The notes below the pieces were generated by a model that did not search any database, was not told the DNA's origin, and was given only the letters and a program-made list of their open reading frames with translations. From Spirochaetia bacterium (GTDB lineage Bacteria; Spirochaetota; Leptospiria; Leptospirales; Leptonemataceae), in assembly GCA_009885105.1 (NCBI GenBank), contig VFLI01000066.1, positions 47,837 to 111,836 of the forward strand: 64,000 bases of DNA. The letters are read 5' to 3'. The position numbers and the translations under genes were made by a program. This document shows positions 17,970-26,950 of this stretch, piece after piece; position 1 is the stretch's first letter, and each line of letters begins with the position of its first letter.

Positions 17970-19382
17970 TTAAAACTGAAAATAAATAAAACTGCCGGAG
18001 ATGTCCCCGTAAATATTTATCAACAGTCCAACAAACAAAGTCATGACGCAGGCCGCGGCATATCGTACCGAAGGATGCTGCTGCAGTTTTTCTTTCAATG
18101 CAGGATAGTACTGCGGAACATTGAAAAGAATCGCCAGAATGAAAAGCCCAAGAACTGCTTCCGGTGAAATACCTGGCTGCCCTCTCTGGAAAGTCGCGAT
18201 GCCTTTTATCAACGCGAAAGAAACATCAATATTCGGCGCGGCGAAAAACACGGCGCTCAGAACAAATACGGACAGAGTGAAAACAACGCGCAACGGTCGC
18301 GCCCAGGCGGCGTCGGGCAGAATTTTAATACTGCGTCTGTCCATCCACCGCTCGATGCACAGAGCCAGCCCCATGTATGTTCCCCAGGCAAGCATGGTCC
18401 AGGTAGCTCCGTGCCAGAAACCGCCGAGAGCCATTGTGATCATCAAATTTAAATATGCGCGAAACTCGCCCCGCTTTGAGCCGCCCAGCGGAATATAAAT
18501 GTAATCGCGCAGCCACTGGGAAAGAGTAATATGCCAGCGCTGCCAGAGCTCACGCATAGACGATGCCAGCAGAGGTCCGCGAAAATTTTCCGGCATCTCA
18601 TAACCGAGCAGTTTCGCAAGACCCCGCGCAATGTCCGTGTAGCCGGAAAAATCGCAGTAAACCTGGGCCGCATAACCGGGAAGAGCCAGTATCAGATACA
18701 CCGCGTCATACCCGGAGGGATTCACAAGGATTCCCCCGATCAGCGCGCCGATTCTGTCCGCGACAAGAACTTTCTTGAACAGACCCAGAAGTAGAAGAAG
18801 CGTGCCGTTCAAAATTTTGTCCCGATCCAGGACTGGACGATCAATCTGGTCGATCAAATCGGAGGCGCGAAGGATCGGGCCGGTGGCGAATTTTGGGAAG
18901 AATATATTAAATATATAAAATTTCTCAACTGAGATGCGCTCCGTTATTGTGCCCCTGTAACAGTCGACAAGGTATGCGATGAGCTGGAATGTGAAAAAAC
19001 TGATGCCCAGCGGCACTGCGATCGAAAAATCATAATCCTTTATCCAGTTGGATCTTAAATGTGCGACATAATCGCTTCCGGCCAGAGTTCCGATTGTCTG
19101 CGCAAACAAATAAAAATATTTATAGAAAACCAGAACAGACAGATTCACCGCCAGACCGGCGACCAGAACCCACTTTCTTCTATTTTCAACCAGACTGTTT
19201 CCGGCGGCATAGTTTACAGCCACCAGGATCAGAAACATCACCGTCAGCGGGATACTGTTCCAGGCGCCGAACACCAGACTGGATGCAATCAACACAATTC
19301 GCTTCCAGCGGCCCGGCACACTCCAGTAGAGCGTATAACAGACCGAAAAAAAGATTATGAAGATCGCAGAATTAAACTGCAT
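17970..19382 (-). CDS. MBOAT-family membrane-bound O-acyltransferase (AlgI/PatA-like)
   Basis: This 470-residue polytopic membrane enzyme transfers acyl groups, in known relatives onto exported polysaccharide, peptidoglycan or lipoteichoic acid. The catalytic histidine is in GGFWHGATW at about residue 323, and the REFWRRWHITLS-like block reads RELWQRWHITLSQWLRDYIYIPLGG. About ten to twelve hydrophobic helices are spread along the chain. The usual partner (an AlgJ/AlgX or DHHW-type periplasmic protein) is not adjacent, so the acceptor cannot be inferred. Its start is 77 bp from a divergent lipoprotein gene. Confidence 0.92.
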   Translation of the reverse strand: MQFNSAIFIIFFSVCYTLYWSVPGRWKRIVLIASSLVFGAWNSIPLTVMFLILVAVNYAAGNSLVENRRKWVLVAGLAVNLSVLVFYKYFYLFAQTIGTLAGSDYVAHLRSNWIKDYDFSIAVPLGISFFTFQLIAYLVDCYRGTITERISVEKFYIFNIFFPKFATGPILRASDLIDQIDRPVLDRDKILNGTLLLLLGLFKKVLVADRIGALIGGILVNPSGYDAVYLILALPGYAAQVYCDFSGYTDIARGLAKLLGYEMPENFRGPLLASSMRELWQRWHITLSQWLRDYIYIPLGGSKRGEFRAYLNLMITMALGGFWHGATWTMLAWGTYMGLALCIERWMDRRSIKILPDAAWARPLRVVFTLSVFVLSAVFFAAPNIDVSFALIKGIATFQRGQPGISPEAVLGLFILAILFNVPQYYPALKEKLQQHPSVRYAAACVMTLFVGLLINIYGDISGSFIYFQF

Positions 19383-19459
19383 TGTGCAACAAAATCTGAA
19401 TGTACAGAGCTGTCAAAAAAATATTTGAACTCTTTTTAATACTGACCCTACTAATAGAC

Positions 19460-20410
19460 ATGAACAATGCACCGTCCTCCAACCGCCTAAAGTCAATTTT
19501 CATAAGTATTTCCTTCTTTTTAACAATGAGCTTCCTGCTTTTTCTGCAGTGTAAGAACAAAGAAAGCAATGATGGGGATACGACCGCAAGCCGGATCGCA
19601 TCAGAAGATCATGAAGTCGGGGGTATTCAATCTGGTCAGGCGCAGGATCAAGCGCCCGCTCCAATGGCGGAACCGGGTCAGGCCGCCGGCAGGGATGCGT
19701 ATGGACGACGCGGGCTTTCGGACGGAACAGCCGCAGGAGTATTTCTGGCCCAGCCGGATGCAAAAGGTCGGCTGCTTGAATATATCGTAACCCTCAATTA
19801 TTCCTATAAAGATTTTTCACAGTCCCGGAAGCTGCTTCTGAATATTGCATCGCGGTATGGTTTTGTAAAATCTGCCAATTCGTACCTGAACGAAGACTCT
19901 CCCTCCATGACGACGGAAATCCATGTCCGATCAGAATCCATTTATGAAGTGCTGACAGAACTCGACGCTCTGGGAGAACTGACATCTGAAAATATCACGG
20001 TTCAGGATCACACAGAGAACTCCATCTGGCAGGCTCGAAAATTGCGCAGAGAGCAGATTCGCGGAGCCAGGCGAAGTCAGGCCATGGCCGTCGATCCGGC
20101 CGCCAGAACGTATCAGGAAAGAGAAAATTCCCTTGCTCAGAGCGAAGATTCCCAGGATCTGGCAGAGCAGGAGCAGTGGAAGATCAGAGATCGCGTTGCC
20201 TTCGCAAAAATTACCGTGCAACTTCAGGGACCGGAAGCGCCGGCCAAGATTGAGGTGCCGGTTTACAGAAATGCCTGGGTCGGGTTTCTGAATTTCCTGC
20301 TCAAACTGGTCTATGTTCTGATTTATATACTGCCCTTCCCGATCATTGGCGGACTGACGGTATATGCCATTTTGAAAGTGGCAAAACTCTTGAAGAAAAA
20401 GAAAGCCTGA
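19460..20410 (+). CDS. DUF4349-type lipoprotein
   Basis: A 316-residue predicted lipoprotein of unknown role. The lipobox ends LLFLQC (cysteine at about residue 31 from this start). A Gln/Ala/Pro-rich linker follows, then a DUF4349-like region (LLEYIVTLNYSYKDF, then a SANSYLNEDS segment), a helical charged stretch and a C-terminal transmembrane helix (about 275-305) with a lysine tail. Both ends would therefore be membrane-attached, as in that family. I use the ATG at 19460 instead of 19400 because it gives a better signal peptide and leaves room for divergent promoters. Neither start has a good ribosome site. Confidence 0.75.
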   Translation: MNNAPSSNRLKSIFISISFFLTMSFLLFLQCKNKESNDGDTTASRIASEDHEVGGIQSGQAQDQAPAPMAEPGQAAGRDAYGRRGLSDGTAAGVFLAQPDAKGRLLEYIVTLNYSYKDFSQSRKLLLNIASRYGFVKSANSYLNEDSPSMTTEIHVRSESIYEVLTELDALGELTSENITVQDHTENSIWQARKLRREQIRGARRSQAMAVDPAARTYQERENSLAQSEDSQDLAEQEQWKIRDRVAFAKITVQLQGPEAPAKIEVPVYRNAWVGFLNFLLKLVYVLIYILPFPIIGGLTVYAILKVAKLLKKKKA

Positions 20411-20446
20411 AAAACTGTCTTTTTTTGTTGAAAGAATAAAAGAATC

Positions 20447-20478
20447 ATGGTCCGATGCCCCTGAGAGGATCGGACCAT
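20447..20478. repeat. Perfect 10-bp inverted repeat upstream of the SpoIIE phosphatase operon
   Basis: ATGGTCCGAT (20447-20456) and ATCGGACCAT (20469-20478) are exact inverted copies separated by 12 bases, 59 bases before the next start codon. No T-run follows on the plus strand, so this is more likely an operator or an RNA stem than an ordinary terminator. A T7 run lies before it, so a terminator acting on the minus strand is conceivable but no minus-strand gene would use it. Confidence 0.6.
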
Positions 20479-20536
20479 ATCCACTGAAACACACACAGTC
20501 ACAGAGGATTCTGCCCTGCCGGCAAACAGCGCTTCA

Positions 20537-22036
20537 TTGAAGAAAAGTTTCTTCAACTCAATGGGCCTCCGGCTGGGAATCGTCTATACTCTGCTGGCTT
20601 TCATCAATGTGGTTTTCATAGCGTTCATGATTCTTGAAAACCAGAGCGATCTTCTCAATGAAGTGTTCCATTTTCGGTCCGATACAACCGTTCGAAGTCT
20701 GGCGGCCGACCTACAGATTCTGGCGGGAACGCGGCCGAATAAACAAAAAATTGAAGAAATAATTTACCGTCATGAAATCCAGTCGGCGGAGCTTTTCGAT
20801 ATGACGGGAGAAATTCTTTTCCATGCGGGCCGCGGCAGCGATGATGAGAATACAAAATCTGTATCGCCCGAGATTCGCAGAAAAGCTTTAGAGACCCGCA
20901 TGAAAGGCAGCGTCTTTGTGTCCCCGTACCGGCTCAAACTGAGTGAAGAGAATTTCGGAGTGGAATTTATCATACCCGTGATGGGTCCGGAGGGACATCA
21001 ATATTTTCTGCACACGAGACCCGTATTGCTCGGGGATATATCTGAGCGGATGGCCAGTCTGCAGAATCAGATCGCTCTTTCTGTCGGATGGGTCATTGTT
21101 TTTCATCTCCTTTTCGCCGTGTATGCATTTCGTGTCTATCTCCGCCGAATTTCCATTCTAACGCAGACCAGCAGGGATCTTTCGCAGGGCGAACTAACAG
21201 CCAGAGCCACCTGGTCGAAGAATACAGGCGATGAAATCGACATTCTGCGGCGTTCCTTCAATCAGATGGCAGATCGACTTGTGGATACGATACAGAAAGT
21301 GCAGAATTTAAACGAAGTGATGCAGTACGAGCTGTCCGTGGGGAAGGAAGTTCAGACCTGTCTTCTGCCGAACTTGCAGAACCTGGAGAATCTAAATGCC
21401 TGCGTGTTTTACAGACCGCTTCGTGAAGTGAGCGGTGATATTTACGAATTCTACCGGCAGGAGAACGGCGGTGTTCTTTTATTTTTCGCGGATGCCTCCG
21501 GACACGGAGTTTCTGCGGCGCTTGTAACGGCCATCGCCGTGATGAGTTTTGAGCTGAGTTCCGGAAGAAGTAAAAATATTTCCAGCATATTCAGGGATTT
21601 GAACAATATTCTTGTTCAGAAATTCACAGGCTCTCTTTTTTATATGACGGGAATTCTCATCTATATGGACGCGGAGGGTTTTATCGATTATATCAATGCC
21701 GGTCACCCGGCCCCTTTTCTCCGCCGATCCGGGAACGGAGAAACAGTGCTGCTGGAGGCCACGGCCCAGCCGCTTGGCTTTACAGCCGATGCACAATTTG
21801 AAGTAAAAAGGGTTTCGGTTGAAAACAAAGACCGTCTTCTTATTTATTCCGACGGTCTGGTTGAGACCGATCTGGGGGACGGCACAAATCTGTCGGAGGA
21901 AACCATACGCGATGTGATGTCTGTGCAGAATCTGACCGCACAGGAAATGCTGGACCGATTGATCGAACCTTTCCAGAAGAGATCCCTGAGCTACAGTGAT
22001 GATATCACGGCCATGATGATCGATATTCGTCTATGA
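20537..22036 (+). CDS. Membrane PP2C/SpoIIE-type serine phosphatase with HAMP domain
   Basis: This 499-residue protein has a transmembrane helix at about 12-32, a periplasmic sensor region to about 175, a second helix at about 178-200, a HAMP domain (200-255) and a SpoIIE phosphatase domain (about 270-495). The metal-binding motifs are intact: SGDIYEF, FADASGHGVSAAL and SDDITAMM. RsbU-type relatives dephosphorylate STAS anti-sigma antagonists. Start is TTG 20537 by frame; the first ATG in frame is at 20561, and neither has a clear Shine-Dalgarno. It overlaps the following TPR gene by 4 bp and begins a three-gene operon. Confidence 0.9.
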   Translation: MKKSFFNSMGLRLGIVYTLLAFINVVFIAFMILENQSDLLNEVFHFRSDTTVRSLAADLQILAGTRPNKQKIEEIIYRHEIQSAELFDMTGEILFHAGRGSDDENTKSVSPEIRRKALETRMKGSVFVSPYRLKLSEENFGVEFIIPVMGPEGHQYFLHTRPVLLGDISERMASLQNQIALSVGWVIVFHLLFAVYAFRVYLRRISILTQTSRDLSQGELTARATWSKNTGDEIDILRRSFNQMADRLVDTIQKVQNLNEVMQYELSVGKEVQTCLLPNLQNLENLNACVFYRPLREVSGDIYEFYRQENGGVLLFFADASGHGVSAALVTAIAVMSFELSSGRSKNISSIFRDLNNILVQKFTGSLFYMTGILIYMDAEGFIDYINAGHPAPFLRRSGNGETVLLEATAQPLGFTADAQFEVKRVSVENKDRLLIYSDGLVETDLGDGTNLSEETIRDVMSVQNLTAQEMLDRLIEPFQKRSLSYSDDITAMMIDIRL

Positions 22037-23679
22037 AAAAATTGCTGCTGGGCGCGGTATTCACAGGACTTCTTTTTTCCTTTTTCGGGGCCGTGGTGGA
22101 TTCTTTTCGCAAAGGAGAAATGAGAGTTCAGATATTCGAAAAAAATATTCTGAACTATGAGCTGGCCTCGAATCTGCTGTCGGTCAGAAGCCGCGTGACC
22201 GGAGAACAGCCAAGTTTTTCCCAGGACGTTGAAATGGCTGTGCTTGAGTCCGGCGTGATCAATAATGATATTGATTTTAGAATTTCCGACCCGCTGGCGA
22301 GAGTCGGCCTGCCTCTCTTGAATTTTATTCGTCTTCTTACCCTGAAACCTTTTGTTGATCTGGATGCGAGCGTTCTTCTGCTGAACAGGCTTTACATCGC
22401 TTTTTATCTGGAACGCACAAAATCGTACAGGGAAGCGGTGGTGGTTTACAATCGGCTGATACCTCTGCTTTCCGGCCGAAAAGGCTCCTCTCAGGCCTTC
22501 GTGTATCTTCACCTGGGATACTGTCTTTCGGCGCTCGGAGACGATGAAAAAGCGGTCGTGCATCTTCGCAAGGTCGTAGATTCCTATCCGCACACACATT
22601 TTTCGCGGTCCGCGCAGGACCTGATTTCGATGATTCAGAATCATGAAGAACTCCAGATTTCGCTCGCATCGGGAAAATTCACCGATCATCAGAGAGCAGC
22701 GCTGTTCTACAATGCCGGCTATTATATGGAGGTGAAAAAGATACTCCGGAAAACGACAGACCGCGACCAGCGGGAAGATTACATGTATGCCAGAAGCATG
22801 GAGGAAACCGGCGAATCGCAGGAGGCCCTCCAGCTGTATGACTCGCTTTCAAGAACGGCAACGGATACAAATATCCGGCGGCAGAGCGGACGGCGTCTTC
22901 TTTTGTTCGGAGCCTTTCTCGGCGGCGGCGAAAAGATGGAGAGCATTGCCCGGGAGCGTGCCCGCGAAAACGGCGACATCGCTGCAGTAAACGAAGTATC
23001 GAATTTAAAGACAGCCGTTCTTCCTCCCAGTATGGAAAAACTTGAGACCCTGGCGAACGCCGGCGACCCGGACTTGAAGAGTTTTCAACAGATAATTCAG
23101 CAAAGAGCCGATGACAGCCGCTCGATTGTGGATGTCCCGACCCAGGAGCCCGTAAAAATTCCTGCCCAGAGATCGAAACCAACGAGCAGCCGGCCAGCCC
23201 AGGAAAAAATAGCGGCTGCTGAGAACCGGCCCGTAACGACGGCAAATCGCGCCGCGACCGAGAACAAACCATCGGTGCCGGAGAACCGGCCTGCGGAAAC
23301 CGAGACAGGACCGGCTCCGGCAGAAACTCGACGGGAAGAAACAGCAGCTGTGAAACCGGCGGTCATTCCGGAAATTGGGCTCAAAATCCAGTTTACGGAC
23401 GGGCGTGTTTTTCCCGCAAATTCTCTGTCAATCCGGGGAACCATCATACGCATTGAAATTGCAGGCGGCGGCACACTGCAGGCAGACAGTCATATCATTG
23501 ATGAAATTCGTGCCGGCGAACCTGGCGCTTTCGTAATCATTCGGACCGATAGCGGACAGGTATTGAAAACTTCCCGGCTTTTGTTACAGGAAGGCAAAAT
23601 CTATCTGAGCGATGGGGCCGACGATTCCAGTCCCACACGATTGCTGGAAGTTCCCGCCAGAATTCGGGCATCCAGATGA
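22033..23679 (+). CDS. Exported TPR-repeat protein with Pro/Thr-rich linker and C-terminal beta modules
   Basis: This is a 548-residue exported or membrane-anchored protein. A hydrophobic N-terminus (residues 3-25) is followed by helical TPR-like repeats to about 340, including AFVYLHLGYCLSALGDDEKAV. A low-complexity Pro/Ala/Glu/Thr linker covers about 365-450. The last ~100 residues form two ~45-residue beta modules of the pattern I-x-F-x-D-G-x-x-x...I-I-D-E-I. Similar modules occur in the next gene. Function is unknown; TPRs suggest a scaffold. The ATG overlaps the phosphatase stop and the end overlaps the next start, both by 4 bp. Confidence 0.8.
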   Translation: MKKLLLGAVFTGLLFSFFGAVVDSFRKGEMRVQIFEKNILNYELASNLLSVRSRVTGEQPSFSQDVEMAVLESGVINNDIDFRISDPLARVGLPLLNFIRLLTLKPFVDLDASVLLLNRLYIAFYLERTKSYREAVVVYNRLIPLLSGRKGSSQAFVYLHLGYCLSALGDDEKAVVHLRKVVDSYPHTHFSRSAQDLISMIQNHEELQISLASGKFTDHQRAALFYNAGYYMEVKKILRKTTDRDQREDYMYARSMEETGESQEALQLYDSLSRTATDTNIRRQSGRRLLLFGAFLGGGEKMESIARERARENGDIAAVNEVSNLKTAVLPPSMEKLETLANAGDPDLKSFQQIIQQRADDSRSIVDVPTQEPVKIPAQRSKPTSSRPAQEKIAAAENRPVTTANRAATENKPSVPENRPAETETGPAPAETRREETAAVKPAVIPEIGLKIQFTDGRVFPANSLSIRGTIIRIEIAGGGTLQADSHIIDEIRAGEPGAFVIIRTDSGQVLKTSRLLLQEGKIYLSDGADDSSPTRLLEVPARIRASR

Positions 23680-24536
23680 AAGCGGGCAGAACAACAATAC
23701 TGACTGCGGCTCTTTTTTTAATGGCCTCGTCTTCAATATTCGGCGACCGCATACGTCTGCACAGCGGCGAAATCATCCGCGGCAAACTGAAAACAATCAG
23801 CGCAGGAAGTTATATCATTGCCGCGGATAACGGTGAAGTCCGGGTGCCCGTGGGCGATGTTGAGAATTTCCTGATCGAGCCCGATACAGTTCCCGTCTGC
23901 CTCCGTCTGAAATCAGACACAAGCGCCCAAACCAGATGCGGACAGAGACTGCAGAGAGTCACCGCAGAGAACATACTGATCTATGACACTGAAGCTGAAA
24001 GGACACTTTCAATTCCGCGGACAGAAGTCCTTCAGCTTCTAATTGAAAAAACCAGAGGCTCATCAACAATTCCAGGTGTGCCGCCGGGAACCCTTGTCGT
24101 CATCGGCAACGACACAGATATATCAGCTGCCGGATCAAATCCCGGTTTTCATTCCATGCCCTTTACTTTTTTTATTCCCGGCGTCAATCAAATTCGAAGC
24201 GGGGAGTCATTCCGGGGCTCCGTCATCCTGGGAACATTTCTTCTGTTTTCATTTTTCGCAGTGTATGAATATACGTCTGCCGTCAAGTTCGCCAGCGATG
24301 CAAATTCCGATCCATTCTGTTCGTGCCAGTATGACGGCGGGAAAATGGCCCGTGAACTTTCCGCTCGAAAACAAATGTACAAAGGCGCGCTTTCCGGTCT
24401 TGGCGGGATTTTTGCGTTCCATCTCTGGGATCTGCTGAGTCGTCCCGGCGGGAGTCAGAGCGCATACGCCGATTTCAGTTTCCGGAAATGGAACGACCGG
24501 CCCTCCGTAAGTATTTCTTTTATGTTTTTGTTTTGA
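23676..24536 (+). CDS. Exported protein with N-terminal beta modules and C-terminal membrane segment
   Basis: Unknown 286-residue protein. The signal peptide (about residues 1-23, ending IFGDR) leads into two small beta modules: RIRLHSGEIIRGKLKTIS... to VGDVENF, then VCLRLKSDTS... to RTEVLQLLIE. They match the modules at the end of the upstream TPR protein. A hydrophobic segment at about 180-205 (GSVILGTFLLFSFFAVYEY) and a second at about 240-255 follow, so the C-terminal half is probably in the membrane. It is coupled to the TPR gene by a 4-bp overlap, so the operon likely builds one envelope complex. Confidence 0.75.
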   Translation: MKAGRTTILTAALFLMASSSIFGDRIRLHSGEIIRGKLKTISAGSYIIAADNGEVRVPVGDVENFLIEPDTVPVCLRLKSDTSAQTRCGQRLQRVTAENILIYDTEAERTLSIPRTEVLQLLIEKTRGSSTIPGVPPGTLVVIGNDTDISAAGSNPGFHSMPFTFFIPGVNQIRSGESFRGSVILGTFLLFSFFAVYEYTSAVKFASDANSDPFCSCQYDGGKMARELSARKQMYKGALSGLGGIFAFHLWDLLSRPGGSQSAYADFSFRKWNDRPSVSISFMFLF

Positions 24537-24580
24537 AGATATCGCGGCGCGGATATTTATCTACTGAATGAAAATCCCTT

Positions 24581-26167
24581 CTACTGTTTTTTGTACCATT
24601 CCAGCCATTTTCCACGGGAGGAAATATTTTCGCCGGTGATTTCACGCAGCGCTGAGAAAAGAGAATCCCTAACTTCAGGGTTCATTTCCTCTTCTTCCAG
24701 AAGATTCATCAATGCCGGAAGCGATCGTTTCTCTTTTCGTTTTCCGATGGCCAGAAGCACGGCCTGCCGCAGACGCGGATCCCCGGAATCGAGATGCCGT
24801 TCCAGGACTTTCGATGCTTCCTCTCCGGGTATGGCCGTAATCGATTCGATGGCATAGAATCGCAGCGCGGCGTCGTTTTCCATAATACCGGTCAGAATCG
24901 GCAGAGCTCTTTCCGACTGGTATGACCCCAGAGCTTCCACAGCCAGGCTTTTCAATTTTGCATCAGAGCTTTTCGCAGCGTTCAGAAGCGGCTCGAAAGC
25001 CTCCTCCGGTTTCATAATGCCCAGAGACCAGGCCGCGCCGTAACGTCCTTCGCCGTCTGATTCGCCGAGCACATGGATCAAAACGGGAACGCTGGCTTTC
25101 TCTCCCATCCAGCCCAGGGACCTGGCAAGTTTTTCTCTTTCCGGCGAGCGGCGATCGGACAGAATATTTTCAATCGGCAGACGCGCCTGTGTGTATTTCA
25201 ACCGGCCCAGAATGTATGAGGCCGGCCCCAGGCTTTTTGCTTCTCTTTTCTGCAGAACCGCCAGCGCACGAGGACCGGAATCCGGAGCCGGGATGCCGGA
25301 GATGACTTCAGCGGCGGCAATTCTCGTGTCTTCGCGCTCATGCTCGATCAGCCCAAAAGCGAGAGGCAGAGCCGAGACGCTTTTTATTTCAAGCAAAGCG
25401 TCAACTGCATTGTCCCTTCCTTTCGGGAAGTCCGCGGCAAGCGCCTGAACAAGAATTGGCACTCCGGCCAGACTCTTGATATGTCCTAGTGCATGATACG
25501 TCGCGGCAAGTGTGGGACCTGCCTCCGCCGTGCGGGCCAGCCCGATAAGATAGCTCTCCGCCTGTCGAACTTCCAGTTTGCCCAGCGCCATCGCATAGGT
25601 TTTTGCTTTCTCCGGATCCGTACTGCGCCGGGCCATCGCCAGAATCGCGTCCCCCTGATTTTTTGCCTTCATTGCATCAAGAACCGCCACGGCTTTCAGC
25701 CGCAGTATATGCTGTGAAGAATCAAGATAGGGAAGGACCACATAAGCGTATGCTGGATCGGCGAATCGCTGTAGAACTTCCAGGAGAACGTCAGGATCGC
25801 CCAGACCGTTTGCCAGCTGAGAAGCGACAATCGGCGCCGCCCGCTTTTCGCCGAAATCCGCAAGCACGAGCGCCGATGTCTGTCTGACGGCCAGATGGGG
25901 ATCTTTTTCCAGAAGGATCATTAGATCCGGCGCTGCCTGTTTGTATTTCTGCTGACCGATTTCGAGAACCGCCTGCGAGCGCACGGACCATTCGGGCGAC
26001 TTCAGGTCATTTTTAAGCTCAGCATAACTTCTGGCGGGAGTTTCCATTGTATGCGCTTCTTCCGGCCGCGGTGGACCGCAGTTCGACATCGACATTAAAG
26101 CCGCCAGAAGAAGAACACACATTCTGGCAGCCGCCGGCATCCACCGCGACAGAGGAAAAGAAGTCAT
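24581..26167 (-). CDS. HEAT-repeat lipoprotein
   Basis: This 528-residue predicted lipoprotein has a hydrophobic signal with cysteine in MSMSNC (residue ~30), acceptable for a spirochaete lipobox. The rest is a run of PBS-lyase-like HEAT repeats of about 30-35 residues: examples are WSVRSQAVLEIGQQ, AVRQTSALVLADFGE, EGRYGAAWSLGIMKPEEAF and RLRQAVLLAIGKRKEK. Such solenoids act as protein-binding scaffolds; no enzyme motif is present. It follows the membrane-anchored gene at 26181 after 13 bp, in the same direction. Confidence 0.87.
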   Translation of the reverse strand: MTSFPLSRWMPAAARMCVLLLAALMSMSNCGPPRPEEAHTMETPARSYAELKNDLKSPEWSVRSQAVLEIGQQKYKQAAPDLMILLEKDPHLAVRQTSALVLADFGEKRAAPIVASQLANGLGDPDVLLEVLQRFADPAYAYVVLPYLDSSQHILRLKAVAVLDAMKAKNQGDAILAMARRSTDPEKAKTYAMALGKLEVRQAESYLIGLARTAEAGPTLAATYHALGHIKSLAGVPILVQALAADFPKGRDNAVDALLEIKSVSALPLAFGLIEHEREDTRIAAAEVISGIPAPDSGPRALAVLQKREAKSLGPASYILGRLKYTQARLPIENILSDRRSPEREKLARSLGWMGEKASVPVLIHVLGESDGEGRYGAAWSLGIMKPEEAFEPLLNAAKSSDAKLKSLAVEALGSYQSERALPILTGIMENDAALRFYAIESITAIPGEEASKVLERHLDSGDPRLRQAVLLAIGKRKEKRSLPALMNLLEEEEMNPEVRDSLFSALREITGENISSRGKWLEWYKKQ

Positions 26168-26180
26168 GGTTCTCAGCGCT

Positions 26181-26852
26181 CTAAGGAATCTTTTTCAAAA
26201 GACTCTGGTATTCCGCCAGTTCCTTGTTCCAGGTTGCCATTTCCTTGTCCGCGTTCGCCTTTTGTTCATCTGTCACAGTCGAATTTTTCAGCATGTAGTC
26301 GATGAGCTGGATTCGTGACTGAAGCTCGCTGATCTTGTAATTGAAGTACAGTTTCTGTTCAGCCGGCGTCACAGTCGGCTGGGGGGGGGCGCCGGGCCCG
26401 GGTTGACCTGGTATCGCGCTTCTTGCCTGACCGCGCTGGGCCGCGATTTGCGATTCCATACCGCCCACGGCTTCCAGAGTCTCCTGCCGCTGCTTTCTGT
26501 CTTCATCCGAGAGCGGCGCTTTGAATTCATCAGGTATGTAGATATTGTTGGGATACTGTTTTGCAAAGTCCATCCATTCCCGTCGAACCTGATCTTTATC
26601 CGGACGGGGCTTGAAAACATCCGGCCAGAGATTCCGAATCTGGTCCGCGATTTCAGGATCTGTTGCCGGGTCCGGCGCGTCTGGATAGGCATCTTCAAAG
26701 TTTCCAAAGTTGAGGGGCGATCCGGGACCGTCTTCCCCGCCGCCGGGTCCGCCAGGTCCGCGTCTGTCTGAAAGCACAAAATATAGAACTATAACAATCA
26801 AAAGCAAGGCCCCAATCGAGCCGGCCACAAGCAGAAGTTTTTTCTGATTCAT
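26181..26852 (-). CDS. Membrane-anchored protein with Gly/Pro-rich linker and a C9 tract
   Basis: Unknown 223-residue protein. A single transmembrane helix (residues 5-25) is followed by a Gly/Pro-rich linker, a helical region with acidic and basic charge, a second Pro-rich stretch at about 155-170 and a C-terminal helical hairpin (LYFNYKISELQSRIQLIDYML, then MATWNKELAEYQSLLKK). I use the ATG at 26852; an upstream TTG at 26891 would begin inside the terminator T-run. The second Pro-rich stretch is encoded by nine consecutive C on the coding strand (26381-26389), where slippage could shift the frame. The HEAT-repeat gene is 13 bp downstream. Confidence 0.75.
   Translation of the reverse strand: MNQKKLLLVAGSIGALLLIVIVLYFVLSDRRGPGGPGGGEDGPGSPLNFGNFEDAYPDAPDPATDPEIADQIRNLWPDVFKPRPDKDQVRREWMDFAKQYPNNIYIPDEFKAPLSDEDRKQRQETLEAVGGMESQIAAQRGQARSAIPGQPGPGAPPQPTVTPAEQKLYFNYKISELQSRIQLIDYMLKNSTVTDEQKANADKEMATWNKELAEYQSLLKKIP
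26381..26389. repeat. Homopolymer of nine G (C9 on the coding strand)
   Basis: Nine G in a row on the plus strand lie inside the minus-strand gene at 26181-26852, in the codons of a Gly-Ala-Pro-Pro stretch. Runs this long can slip during replication and switch a gene off or on. It may also be only the by-product of Pro/Gly codons. Confidence 0.7.
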
Positions 26853-26888
26853 ACGGACACTAAAAATGTACCGGTGAAAAAAAAGCAT

Positions 26889-26922
26889 CAAAAAAAAAGG
26901 GAACCCGGCTGCGGGTTCCCTT
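26889..26922 (-). terminator. Strong Rho-independent terminator of the SGNH hydrolase gene
   Basis: On the minus strand GGGAACCCG and CGGGTTCCC form a perfect 9-bp stem with a 4-base loop (26898-26919), followed by eight T. It lies about 30 bases past the stop of the gene at 26951-28231. On the other side only TTT follows the stem, so it works in one direction. Confidence 0.93.
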
Positions 26923-26950
26923 TAATTGTAATAAAGTAATTAAACTTTAT

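Noticed and set aside
24537..24580. GC-rich near-palindrome around GATATCGCGGCGCGGATAT as a terminator between converging genes
   Set aside because: The stem is imperfect and no T-run follows on either strand.
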